From JAGLOK01 sp963677605 (lineage in GTDB: Bacteria > Bacillota > Clostridia > Christensenellales > UMGS416), in contig CAXXDX010000006.1 of assembly GCA_963677605.2 (NCBI GenBank), positions 496,001 to 560,000 on the forward strand: a stretch of 64,000 bases of DNA. Direction: 5' to 3'. How positions within the stretch are numbered: position 1 is the stretch's first letter; the number at the start of each line of letters is the position of its first letter. Positions 51,617 through 60,584 of this stretch are shown in pieces. Made by a program: the position numbers and the translations under genes. A model generated the notes under the pieces. That model had not been told where the DNA came from. It was given only the letters and a program-made list of their open reading frames with translations, and did no database searches.

Positions 51617-51745
51617 GATGGCAATAACGTTAAAACTTATTTAAGTTTTATGAATCAGTTTAAAACAGGAATTATTCTTCAAACCGATTAAAGAAGTAAT
51701 CTGATATAAACCAATCTATGGCACAATATAGGAGGAGGACTTTTT

Positions 51746-53041
51746 ATGAAAAAAAGAATGACTATTTGTTTTTTGTTAGCTGCACTGCTCATCTTAACTT
51801 GCAGCTGTACCGATAATGATGCACAAGAAGATAATATAAGTCATGAGATTGCAACACCCTCTTATACATCAACACCTCAGCCAACCGCAACTCCCACTGT
51901 AAGCTTAAATATTAACTTGATAAAAGTGTCGCTCGGCGGCAAACACTCCGCTGCGCTGACTTCGGATGGTCAGCTTTATATATGGGGAGATAACGAATAC
52001 GGTCAGCTGGGCGACGGCAGTAAAAATGATTCGAATAGTCCCATCAATATAACAAGCCAATTTAATTTAACCGACGGTGAATACATTTCTCAAATAGCAC
52101 TGGGATACTACCATTCCATGGCGCTGTCTTCCCAAGGCAGAGTATTCACTTGGGGATTTAATCAAAACTATGAGCTGGGCACAGGTCAGTCAGCCGATCA
52201 ATCCAAGCCCGTTGACATAACCAGTAAGTTTCGCTTAAGCTCAGGCGAAACTATAGATTTTATATCATCAGGAGCGCATCACTGTTCCGCCCTCACATCA
52301 GAAGGACGTATTTTTATGTGGGGAGACAATTCCCACGGCCAGCTTGGCGATTCCGGCAATGAAGACAAAATCAGGCCGATTGATATAACAAATCAAATTG
52401 ATTTTATGGCAGATGAAAAAGCAGTCGTTTTAATGCTTAAAGGAATCCACTCAACGATGATAACATCTCATGGCAGGCTCTTTAAATGGGGCGCAAACAT
52501 GACAGGACAGCTTGGCGACGGCACATCTGAAGCAAAGAATATACCAATCGATATCACTGAAAGTCTAAGCCTTGGTCCTGATGAATCATTGTCTGAAACA
52601 AGCAACAGTTTATTAAACTCCGCCGCAATTACTTCGGAAGGAAGAGTCTTTTTATGGGGCTCAAAAGGGGACAACGCGCTTTTAAACAATGTTAATGATC
52701 CAACAGATATACCAATTGACGTGACAAATAAATTCAGTCTGAATGAAGGTGAAACTATAAAGTCTATCGCACTGGGAGAGGAAGAATCCCTGGCATTATC
52801 GTCACTTGGAAAGCTCTTTTCGTGGGGTAAAAAAGCAGGCAGTCCGCTTGACATTACTTCAAATTTCAGTTTGGAGTCGGATGAAAAAATAATATTTATT
52901 TGCACCTGCAACAATCACTTTTCGGCTTTAACTTCATCAGGCAGACTGTTTTTATGGGGCGACAATTCCGACGGACAGATTGGAAACGGCGAGTCAGGTT
53001 CATATATCAGACAACCTTACCAAATTAGTTTGGATAATTAG
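51746..53041 (+). CDS. RCC1-repeat lipoprotein
   Basis: 431 residues. The lipobox is LTCSC and a short Thr/Pro linker follows. Seven RCC1-type propeller blades are visible, each with ALTSDG-x-LYIWGDN or a variant and usually QLGDG: examples begin near ALTSDGQLYIWG, ALSSQGRVFTWG, ALTSEGRIFMWG, MITSHGRLFKWG, AITSEGRVFLWG, ALSSLGKLFSWG and ALTSSGRLFLWG. A seven-bladed beta-propeller outside the cell. Ribosome site AGGAGGAGG. Bacterial secreted RCC1 proteins are of unknown role; this one is followed by a small membrane protein gene. Confidence 0.9.
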   Translation: MKKRMTICFLLAALLILTCSCTDNDAQEDNISHEIATPSYTSTPQPTATPTVSLNINLIKVSLGGKHSAALTSDGQLYIWGDNEYGQLGDGSKNDSNSPINITSQFNLTDGEYISQIALGYYHSMALSSQGRVFTWGFNQNYELGTGQSADQSKPVDITSKFRLSSGETIDFISSGAHHCSALTSEGRIFMWGDNSHGQLGDSGNEDKIRPIDITNQIDFMADEKAVVLMLKGIHSTMITSHGRLFKWGANMTGQLGDGTSEAKNIPIDITESLSLGPDESLSETSNSLLNSAAITSEGRVFLWGSKGDNALLNNVNDPTDIPIDVTNKFSLNEGETIKSIALGEEESLALSSLGKLFSWGKKAGSPLDITSNFSLESDEKIIFICTCNNHFSALTSSGRLFLWGDNSDGQIGNGESGSYIRQPYQISLDN

Positions 53042-53047
53042 TTCAAG

Positions 53048-53380
53048 ATGAAAAATTTATTAAGAAAAGTGTTTGTCATCCTTATGCTTGCCCAAACAGT
53101 TTTCTGGCTTTTAACAGGCATTTTCACGCAGTATTCAGCAGGAAGTTATATCAATATTCTTCTCATTGCAAATGGAATTCTTTTTGCTATTCTAGCTTTC
53201 ATATCTTACAAAAACACAATAACAAAAGCCGCTTGCTTAATTTTTCTGACTGCAAATACAGTGCTTACTTTAACAGACCAAGCCGGAATATATGACTATG
53301 TAATTCTCGCAGTTAATATTCTCTTAATCATATTTTTTGCGCTAAGCATTATACAAAAAAAGACCTCAGACAGGCATTAA
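53048..53380 (+). CDS. Small four-helix membrane protein
   Basis: 110 residues, almost wholly hydrophobic, with four predicted helices (about 8-27, 33-51, 58-75 and 82-103) and a basic end (QKKTSDRH). It begins 6 bases after the RCC1 gene and has no clear ribosome site of its own, so it probably depends on translation of that gene. No family recognised. Confidence 0.65.
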   Translation: MKNLLRKVFVILMLAQTVFWLLTGIFTQYSAGSYINILLIANGILFAILAFISYKNTITKAACLIFLTANTVLTLTDQAGIYDYVILAVNILLIIFFALSIIQKKTSDRH

Positions 53381-53390
53381 CAGGATACCC

Positions 53391-53419
53391 TTGACACGGA
53401 ACATGTTAAGTGGTAATAT
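53391..53419 (+). promoter_or_regulatory. Promoter of the ABC-2 exporter operon
   Basis: TTGACA (53391-53396), a 17-base spacer and TAATAT (53414-53419), 90 bases before the likely start at 53509. Confidence 0.7.
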
Positions 53420-53508
53420 TGCAAGTCCGCGGATTTTTAATAACAAATTTCAAACAACCAAATAACGCTGAAAACCCGACTCTCCCACTCTCCCAAAACG
53501 AGGTTTAT

Positions 53509-54483
53509 ATGATAAGCGTAAAAAACATCAGTAAGAGCTATAAGGTACCCGAGCGTCCAAAAGGCCTTGGCGCAGCATTTAAGTCACTAATCCATAGAAA
53601 GCATAAGATAATAAAAGCACTGGACGATGTTAGTTTTGATGTCGCAAAAGGCGAAATAGTGGGCTATATCGGCCCAAACGGCGCAGGAAAAAGCACTACG
53701 GTTAAAATCCTATCAGGCATACTCACACCAGACAGCGGCGCATGTACAGTAAACGGCAGAACGCCATACAAGGACAGAAAAGAGCATGTAAAAAACATAG
53801 GTGTAGTTTTCGGCCAGCGCTCACAGCTTTGGTGGGATGTGCCGGTGATTGATTCATTTGAGCTGCTCGGCGATATTTATGCGGTTGAAAAGAAATCTTT
53901 CAACGAAACACTGGAGCTTATGACACAGACTCTCGGTCTGTCGGATGTACTAAACACTCCGGTGAGACAACTAAGCCTCGGACTCCGCATGAGGTGCGAA
54001 CTTGCGGCTTCGCTTCTGCACAATCCGGAAATATTGTTTCTTGACGAGCCGACCATCGGCCTTGACGCAGTCAGCAAGCTAGCTGTGCGAAAATTTATAA
54101 GCACAGTAAACAGCGAAAAGAAAGTAACCGTAATACTTACCACCCATGATATGAACGACATCGAAGCGTTGGCAAACCGTGTCGTTCTAATAGGTCAGGG
54201 CAAAATTCTTTACGACGGACAGTTTTCAAAATTAAAGCGTGATTTTTCGCCGACCAGAATAGTAACAGTTTTCTACTCATCTGATAACGGTGTACCGCTT
54301 CCAAATGGAATCAGGCTGATATCCTCAGCAAACGGACAGGCAAGCTTTGAAGCAGACACAAACATAGCCGTAAATCAGATAATATCCGAACTTTCAAAAA
54401 GATATGAAATAATCGACTTTTCAATCAAAGACGAAGCCGTCGAAAATATAGTTGCGCGTGTTTATGAGGAATACAGATTATGA
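53509..54483 (+). CDS. ABC-2 exporter ATP-binding protein
   Basis: 325 residues from the ATG at 53509, which has GAGG upstream and opens MISVKNISKSYKVP; the longer frame to 53410 runs into the promoter. Walker A is GPNGAGKSTT, the Q-loop FGQRSQLWWD, the signature LSLGLRMRCELAASLL, Walker B ILFLDEPTIGLD and the H-loop TTHDM. The C-terminal domain of about 90 residues is usual in the COG4586 group that works with COG4587/COG3694 permeases. It energises export; the cargo is unknown. It overlaps the first permease gene by 4 bases. Confidence 0.94.
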   Translation: MISVKNISKSYKVPERPKGLGAAFKSLIHRKHKIIKALDDVSFDVAKGEIVGYIGPNGAGKSTTVKILSGILTPDSGACTVNGRTPYKDRKEHVKNIGVVFGQRSQLWWDVPVIDSFELLGDIYAVEKKSFNETLELMTQTLGLSDVLNTPVRQLSLGLRMRCELAASLLHNPEILFLDEPTIGLDAVSKLAVRKFISTVNSEKKVTVILTTHDMNDIEALANRVVLIGQGKILYDGQFSKLKRDFSPTRIVTVFYSSDNGVPLPNGIRLISSANGQASFEADTNIAVNQIISELSKRYEIIDFSIKDEAVENIVARVYEEYRL

Positions 54484-55307
54484 GCCTTCTGACCGCAAAA
54501 TCAAAGCTTCGCGGATACTACTCGGTTTTTAGAATCCGTATGCTCCACTCGCTTCAGTACAGAGCTGCCGCGCTTGCCGGTCTTGCGACGCAGTTTTTCT
54601 GGGGATTTATGCTTATAATGATATTTGAAGCATTTTATAAAAGCGGGGGCGTACAGGAGTTCACCTTCTCAAATCTGGTTTCATACATTTGGCTTCAACA
54701 GGCTTTTTTGATGTTTTATATTGTATGGCTGCGCGATAACGAGCTGGGCAATATCATAGTTAACGGCAATATCTCATATGAACTGGTGCGTCCATATTCC
54801 GTTTACAGCTTCTGGTTTGCAAAACTTATGGGCAACAGGCTTTCAGGCGGGCTTTTAAGGTTTCCTCTTGTCATAATCATCGCGCTGTTGATTCCTGCTC
54901 CCTATAACCTGAGCACACCGGTCAGCCTCTCTGCCTTTGGCTTATTCACTTTAAGCCTTTTGCTGGGTGTTGTGTTAACCACATGCATCGTTATGCTTAT
55001 GTATATCTCCATGTTTAAAACACACAGCATAATGGGTTCATTTGTGTTGTTTGGGATAACAACTGATTTTTTCGGCGGACATTACATACCTATTCCGCTT
55101 ATGCCCGATTGGCTTCAGAAAATCACTGTATTTATGCCGTTCAGGTACACATCCGACCTGCCTTTCAGAATATACTCAGGGCATATTTCAGGAATGGATT
55201 CCTTATATGGAATATTAATCGAATTCTTCTGGATTGCAGTTCTTATAATACTCGGACGTTTTCTGATGCAGCGAGTCAGCAAAAAAGTCGTGGTTTTCGG
55301 AGGTTAA
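54480..55307 (+). CDS. ABC-2 permease, COG4587-like
   Basis: 275 residues, six helices. HSLQYRAAALAGLATQFFWGFMLIMIFEAFY and WLQQAFLMFYIVW open the protein; NGNISYELVRPYSVYSFWFAKLMG is the typical cytoplasmic loop of this group, and MPDWLQKITVFMPFRYTSDLPFRIYSG its late loop. It forms the channel together with the next permease. It overlaps the ATPase gene (ATGA) and ends 1 base before the next gene, so the operon is tight. Confidence 0.92.
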   Translation: MSLLTAKSKLRGYYSVFRIRMLHSLQYRAAALAGLATQFFWGFMLIMIFEAFYKSGGVQEFTFSNLVSYIWLQQAFLMFYIVWLRDNELGNIIVNGNISYELVRPYSVYSFWFAKLMGNRLSGGLLRFPLVIIIALLIPAPYNLSTPVSLSAFGLFTLSLLLGVVLTTCIVMLMYISMFKTHSIMGSFVLFGITTDFFGGHYIPIPLMPDWLQKITVFMPFRYTSDLPFRIYSGHISGMDSLYGILIEFFWIAVLIILGRFLMQRVSKKVVVFGG

Positions 55308-55308
55308 T

Positions 55309-56091
55309 ATGAAATTATACTTCAAATATATATCTATTATATTAAAATCACAGCTTCAGTACAGAGCTTCCACCATCATGGTTATGATAGCTCAGATGTT
55401 TATACCTCTTTCGATATTTGCAACAATCTTTCTATTGTTTGACAGGTTCGGTTCTATAAGCGGCTATACCCTTTATCAGGTAGCGCTTTGTTACTCAGTT
55501 GCGCACTTCGGTATTTCAATGGCTGAGCTTATCTTCCGAGGCTTCGACATCTTCTTCAGACAGATAAGAACAGGCAGTTTCGACAGGCTTCTTTTACGCC
55601 CTAGAGGAGTTTTCTTTCAAACCTTAACCAGCGACTTCCAGTTAAACAGAATCGGACGGCTGCTGCAGGCTATAGGTGTTCTTATTTTCGTATTATTTAA
55701 CATAGCAATTGTCTGGACTGCTGCTAAAATCACCGTGCTAATAATGATGCTTATATCAGCAACGCTGATATTTGCTGCAGTATACATACTTGGTTCATCA
55801 ATATGCTTTTTTACGGTAGAAGGCTTGGAGTTTATTAATATTTTTACAGACGGCGGACGAGAAATATCGCAGTATCCCCTTTCTATATTTAAAAAAGGAT
55901 TTAAAAATTTCTTCACCTTCGTGATACCTTTCGGTGCGTTCAATTATCTTCCTCTCAATTTCCTTTTGGACAAAACTTCGGGATATCCTGTTCTGTATGC
56001 CCTAATGCCTCTTTTATGCATACCTTTCTTTGCGCTGAGTGTTTTAGTTTGGCACAAAGCGAGCACAAACTATAAATCCACAGGTTCATAA
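55309..56091 (+). CDS. ABC-2 permease, COG3694-like
   Basis: 260 residues, six helices. SQLQYRASTIMVMIAQMF, then ELIFRGFDIFFRQIRTGSFDRLLLRPRG and the late PLSIFKKGFKNFFTFVIPFGAFNYLP are the marks of this permease group. Second half of the transmembrane channel of the exporter. Related ATPase/permease triplets include the viologen and daunorubicin-type exporters, but the substrate here cannot be told. Confidence 0.92.
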   Translation: MKLYFKYISIILKSQLQYRASTIMVMIAQMFIPLSIFATIFLLFDRFGSISGYTLYQVALCYSVAHFGISMAELIFRGFDIFFRQIRTGSFDRLLLRPRGVFFQTLTSDFQLNRIGRLLQAIGVLIFVLFNIAIVWTAAKITVLIMMLISATLIFAAVYILGSSICFFTVEGLEFINIFTDGGREISQYPLSIFKKGFKNFFTFVIPFGAFNYLPLNFLLDKTSGYPVLYALMPLLCIPFFALSVLVWHKASTNYKSTGS

Positions 56092-56202
56092 ATATTTCTT
56101 ACTGTTTTTGTCGAGATTTCGAAAAATTCCTTAATTACCATTGTATGCCTATATGATTAGTGCTAAAATATAATATGTTAATATTTATTACGGAGGTAAA
56201 CC

Positions 56203-56376
56203 ATGGGAAAATTTGAAGTATATCAGGACAAAGCAGGCGAATATCGTTTCAGACTTAAAGCAAGCAACGGAGAACCTATCGCAGCAAGCGAAGGATATTC
56301 ATCAAAAGCAGCATGCCTTAAAGGCATCGAATCTGTAAAGAAGAATGCTCCGGATGCACAAATAGTTGAGCTTTAA
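56203..56376 (+). CDS. DUF1508 (YegP-like) small protein
   Basis: 57 residues, start ATG with CGGAGG 7 bases upstream and a TATAAT at 56169-56174. The single DUF1508 unit is complete: KFEVYQDKAGEYRFRLKASN, then EPIAASEGYSSKAACLKGIESVKKNAP. The family folds as a small beta-beta-alpha unit, often in tandem; here there is one copy. Function unknown, often linked to stress. Own terminator downstream. Confidence 0.92.
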   Translation: MGKFEVYQDKAGEYRFRLKASNGEPIAASEGYSSKAACLKGIESVKKNAPDAQIVEL

Positions 56377-56396
56377 TCTATATTACAGCCGATAAT

Positions 56397-56421
56397 AAAA
56401 GCAGGCATATGCCTGCTTTTT
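56397..56421. terminator. Bidirectional terminator
   Basis: AAAAGCAGGC and GCCTGCTTTT pair around ATAT. It separates the DUF1508 gene (+) from the GNAT gene (-), whose stop lies at its edge. Confidence 0.88.
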
Positions 56422-56839
56422 ACTTGCCTATTTTTATAAAAGCCGTAATGTTCACATCACTGCAGTCTTTAAATCCGCTGGTCTTGTAAAATGACTCTGT
56501 CTTAACGCTTTTGTCTGTTATAAGCACTTTCTGTCTTACATTTTCATATCTTTTGTCAGCAAGGCTCATAAGCTTTTTGCCTATTCCCATATGCTGGTGC
56601 GATTTAAGCACAAGTAAATCCTGTATATACACTATAGAAATGCCGTCGCTTATAACTCTTATAGCTCCAACCAGCTTGTCATTATCCCATGCATATGCAA
56701 CATAGTCGGAGTTTTGATATGCTTCATTGAGCTTGTTTTTATCAGCTGTATAATTAGTCCACTGTGCGTCAGTATAAAGCTTAAATAATCCTTCAATAGG
56801 AATATTCTTATCGTTTTCGGTAAAACTAATTTTATCCAT
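56420..56839 (-). CDS. GNAT-family N-acetyltransferase
   Basis: 139 residues from the ATG at 56839 (GGAGAAG upstream). LVGAIRVISDG, VYIQDLLVLKSHQHMGIGKKLMSLA (acetyl-CoA loop Q/R-x-x-G-x-G/A) and FYKTSGFKDC complete the GNAT fold. Substrate unknown. It is separated from rho, which lies upstream, by a terminator. Confidence 0.9.
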   Translation of the reverse strand: MDKISFTENDKNIPIEGLFKLYTDAQWTNYTADKNKLNEAYQNSDYVAYAWDNDKLVGAIRVISDGISIVYIQDLLVLKSHQHMGIGKKLMSLADKRYENVRQKVLITDKSVKTESFYKTSGFKDCSDVNITAFIKIGK

Positions 56840-56854
56840 AGAAGTTCTTCTCCA

Positions 56855-56881
56855 AAATAAAAAAGGCTGCAAATCGCAGCC
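56855..56881 (-). terminator. Terminator of rho
   Basis: On the minus strand GGCTGC and GCAGCC pair around GATTT, followed by TTTTTT. It starts 14 bases after the restored stop of rho at 56895. Confidence 0.85.
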
Positions 56882-56894
56882 CTGATGGTCTTTT

Positions 56895-58459
56895 TTATCT
56901 TTTAACTTGCCTATAGCCTTCTTTTTCCATTATCGAAAGCCATGCTGTGAGCTTTTGAAGGAATTCTTCGTTAGACTTGGTTTTGAAATCATATCAACCA
57001 ATAGTTCGGTTGCATCATCCTGATTGCCGGAAAGAAGCTTTCTAACCTGCCAGATTGCATCAATTTCCTCTTTAGTGAGAAGAGCTTCCTCGCGCCTTGT
57101 TCCGGATCTGTAAAGATCAATAGCCGGGAATACTCGGCGTTCCTGAAGCTTGCGGTCCAGATGTACTTCCATGTTTCCTGTTCCTTTAAACTCTTCATAT
57201 ACGATGTCATCCATTTTGCTTCCTGTATCAACAAGCGCAGTTGCAAGTATGGTAAGCGATCCGCCGCCTTCAATGTTTCGCGCTGCACCGAAGAAACGTT
57301 TTGGTTTAAACAATGCACTCGGATCAAGTCCGCCGGAAAGAGTTCTTCCTGACGGAGGCACAGTTAAGTTGTAGGCTCTTGCAAGTCGTGTGATGGAATC
57401 CAGAAGTATTACAACATCCTTGTCCTGCTCCACAAGCCTTTTTGCGCGTTCCAACACCATCTCTGCTACTTTGCAGTGGTTTTCAGGACGCTCATCAAAT
57501 GTTGAGTACACGACTTCGCCGCCTGTCGAACGCTGCATGTCTGTTACTTCTTCAGGACGCTCATCTATCAGTAATATGATTAGGTGAATGTCCGGATTGT
57601 TCTTTTCAATTGAATTTGCTATGTTTTTAAGCAATGTTGTTTTACCGGCTTTAGGAGGCGAAACTATCATTCCCCTCTGTCCTTTACCAACCGGTGCAAT
57701 CAAATCGATTAACCTTATTGCCAGCTGGCTGGGATCATCTTCTCTTGCAAAAGTCAGCTTTTCGTCCGGGAAGACCGGTGTCAAGTCGCCAAAGTACTTT
57801 CTGCGTGCCGACTCCTCGGGCGGAAGAGAGTTTATCTCCGTTATCTGAAGCATGGCAAGATAACGCTCATTTTCTTTTTCGGGACGTGTGATTCCCTTTA
57901 CGCTGTCTCCCTGGCGGAGCTTAAATCTCTTAATCTGATTTATAGAAATATAAGTATCTTTCTGGTTTTTATCAAACGCTCTTAAAAATCCGTAACCATC
58001 ATTATGGATGTCCAGCATACCTTCCGCTGAGCCACACTCACCGTTATCTATCAAATCATTGATAGATGCCTGATTATCATCACGTTCTTTTCTTTTTGAG
58101 TTATTATTGTTTTTCTTATTATTTTTCTGATATGACGTGCCTCTTTTTGAAGGCTGATATGAAGAATATTTTTTATCTGATTTTTTTGGTTTAGCAGGAG
58201 CTTTTTCTTTTTTGTCTTCAGCGTCCGTGTCATTGTCCGAACTGCTTTCTTCTTTAGCCTCTTCATCTTTTACTATAACCTGCGGTTCCATAACTTTCAG
58301 TTCACCGCTTTTTATCTGAGCTTTAACTTCTTCGATCTTTTTTTCTATCAACTCAATAATATCTTTCTTTTTTGCTTTTTGAGGGATTGTAATACCTGAT
58401 TCTGCTGCAATCTGACGCAACTGCGCAACTTTCATCGCAGAAAAATTCATATCGCTCAT
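56895..58459 (-). CDS. rho: Transcription termination factor Rho, C-terminus frameshifted as given
   Basis: ATP-driven RNA helicase that ends transcription. Rho_N helices (1-40), a low-complexity charged insertion (about 60-130, Lys/Asn/Asp/Glu-rich), the cold-shock-like RNA-binding domain (GYGFLRAFDKNQKDTYIS), and the ATPase core with GMIVSPPKAGKTTLLKNIA (P-loop), ILLIDERPEEVTD, DSITRLARAYN and the Q/R-loop NIEGGGSLTI. As given the frame ends at 56930 with an atypical tail. Adding one A to the AAAA run at 56981-56984 restores ISKTKSNEEFLQKLTAWLS..., the expected Rho C-terminus, ending at 56895. Start ATG with AAGGAG. Confidence 0.93.
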
Positions 58460-58708
58460 TTATTTCTCCTTAATATGTTTTATGTTTTTATGTTGGTTTA
58501 TTTGAAATATATATAATCTTTCGAAATTTAATATAAGCCTTTTTTACACCACAACAATATATATGCAACAACTTTATTAACTTCTCTTTTATCTTTGGCT
58601 GTCTGTTTAATAAGTAAAGTGCTTTATATGATTTTATAATGAATCAAATATAATGTCAAATGATTTGTGTTTGGCGCAAATAAACTCGCATATAATTAGG
58701 TTTTTCTA

Positions 58709-60064
58709 TCATTTAACAAGGTTATTTATCCATTTGCCGCTTTTTAGCCTTATCCACATAGGGATAATGCGAAGCAAATCATACCCTATAATTACTATGA
58801 AAATAGTTTTTATATCATAGCGAAGAACAACTCCCATTATATATGCAACGGCAAGCACTGCCCAAAGGGGCACTACATCCCATAAAAACGCAAACTTCGT
58901 GTCGCCTCCGGCGCGGAAAACTCCTGAGCTTAAAACTTTTAGCACTCCTTTTATCGCAACGAATAATGCAAATACCATAAGATAGTATTCGGTTATCCCA
59001 ACAGTTTCTTCGGACACTTTAAAAAGCGACATAAGAGGCTGCCTTATTAAAAACAGAGCCAGGGCCAAAACAAGACCTGCGGTCATACCTACAACAATAA
59101 ATTTATAAGAATAACTCTGAGCTTTTTTATAATCTTCAGCACCAATCAGCTTACCTATGCTTACGGATGCCGCGGCTGTAAAGCTCCAGAAGAAAATCCA
59201 GACAAAGTTTTCAACAGTTTTTGCAATATTTGCAGCCGCTACTGCCTGTATTGATATTTTGCCGAATACCAAAAAGAACAATGCCGAGCCCAGTCCGAAC
59301 AGTGCATCGTTTAAAAACACATATCCTGCCGTTGATGCAAACTTCCTATAAAGATCTTTTGTCAGGCTGAATGCCTGTTTTATCTTAAATGCCACAGGGA
59401 GCTTTTTGCCGTAGACTACAGCAATTATAATTGTAAACTGCAGATATCTTGCAATAAGCGTGCCTACCGCAGCTCCTGCACTTCCCATCTGCGGGAATAT
59501 CCATATCCCGAAAATCAAAAGATAGTTTAAAATAACATTTGTTCCCAAAGCAATTAATGTTCCGACAAGCGGAAGTCTCACGTTCTCGGTTGAGCGCAGC
59601 GCATAGTTCATAAGCAAAGTAAACGCTGTCGGGATATATGAAATGCTGACTATGGATAAATACCTTGCCCCTTCGGCTATAGCCCCTGTATCACTTGTAA
59701 AAAACCTAAGTATCGCTCTTGGGAATGTTAGAGAGCAAACAGTTGCCAAAAGCATTACAGGCATAAGAATCGAAAGGCCGAGTCCGATGCTTTTATGGAT
59801 GCCGTTGAGTTCCTTTTTACCCCAGTACTGTGCCATAAAAACTGCCACGCCGCTTGATACGCCGAACATAATGAGATTCAACACAAAATACACCTGATTT
59901 GAAAGCCCCACTGCTGCCACAGATATATCGCCCAGTTGGCCTACCATCAAAGTATCAATCAGGTTAACCGAAACGTTTATAAGGTTTTGCAAAACAATAG
60001 GTATGCAAATCTTAACAAGCATCTTTAAAAAATCTTTGTTTTCACTGTTGGGCAATTGTTTCAT
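58709..60064 (-). CDS. MATE-family efflux transporter
   Basis: 451 residues from the ATG at 60064, which has GGAG 9 bases upstream (an ATG five codons earlier has none). Twelve helices in two halves, with MATE features: VNLIDTLMVGQLGDISVAAVG early, GVSSGVAVFMAQYWGKKE, and GSAGAAVGTLIARYLQF; the second half repeats the pattern (SFTAAASVSIGKLIGAED). A cation-coupled exporter of drugs or metabolites. Single gene; 249 bases of AT-rich sequence separate it from rho, in which I see no other feature. Confidence 0.93.
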   Translation of the reverse strand: MKQLPNSENKDFLKMLVKICIPIVLQNLINVSVNLIDTLMVGQLGDISVAAVGLSNQVYFVLNLIMFGVSSGVAVFMAQYWGKKELNGIHKSIGLGLSILMPVMLLATVCSLTFPRAILRFFTSDTGAIAEGARYLSIVSISYIPTAFTLLMNYALRSTENVRLPLVGTLIALGTNVILNYLLIFGIWIFPQMGSAGAAVGTLIARYLQFTIIIAVVYGKKLPVAFKIKQAFSLTKDLYRKFASTAGYVFLNDALFGLGSALFFLVFGKISIQAVAAANIAKTVENFVWIFFWSFTAAASVSIGKLIGAEDYKKAQSYSYKFIVVGMTAGLVLALALFLIRQPLMSLFKVSEETVGITEYYLMVFALFVAIKGVLKVLSSGVFRAGGDTKFAFLWDVVPLWAVLAVAYIMGVVLRYDIKTIFIVIIGYDLLRIIPMWIRLKSGKWINNLVK

Positions 60065-60106
60065 AATGTAATTCTCCATTGAGATTTCTATATTTTCTAA
60101 AACAAG

Positions 60107-60133
60107 AAAAGCTCCGGTTTCACCGAAGCTTTT
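60107..60133 (-). terminator. Terminator of the HU gene
   Basis: AAAAGCTTCGG and CCGGAGCTTTT pair on the minus strand with one mismatch. It lies 20 bases after the HU stop. Confidence 0.8.
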
Positions 60134-60152
60134 ATCTCATTTACCTATTCAA

Positions 60153-60425
60153 TTAGTTCAAAGCGTCTTTGAATGCTTTGCCGGCTTTGAAGCTCGGAGC
60201 TACTGAAGCCTTGATTTTAATCTTTTCTTTTGTGATAGGATTGAAGCCATCGCGTTCAGGGCGCTGTTTTGCTTCGAATGTTCCGAATCCAATGATCTGT
60301 ACTTTCTCGCCATCTTTAAGAGCGCTAATTACTGACTCTGTATAAGCGTTAACAGCAGCTTCTGCGTCTTTTTTTGAAAGGCCTGCTTTCTCGGCAACCA
60401 ATGCCACGAAATCTGATTTTTTCAT
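60153..60425 (-). CDS. hup: HU-type DNA-binding protein
   Basis: 90 residues, standard HU length. MKKSDFVALVAEKAGLSKKDAEAAVNA, the VQIIGFGTFEAKQRPER arm start and APSFKAGKAFKDALN at the end define the family. In the DNA-binding arm the common GRNPxTGE is FNPITKEK, a mild variant. It forms a dimer that bends and compacts DNA. Ribosome site AGGAGG. Highly expressed in most bacteria. Confidence 0.95.
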   Translation of the reverse strand: MKKSDFVALVAEKAGLSKKDAEAAVNAYTESVISALKDGEKVQIIGFGTFEAKQRPERDGFNPITKEKIKIKASVAPSFKAGKAFKDALN

Positions 60426-60584
60426 TTATGTCCTCCTAAGTTTTTTTGTACTCTATAATTCCATAAAAAGTATATAGAATAGTTTCGACAGTTGATTTTA
60501 CACCTAAATGAATTCTTTTTCAAGACATAATATAATTTATTAATTACAAAATTATCAAGTTAACAGAAAATCCATAATATCTGT

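Noticed and set aside
58460..58708. Small gene or RNA between rho and the MATE gene
   Set aside because: Only AT-rich sequence without a ribosome site, stem-loop with T-run, or coding pattern.
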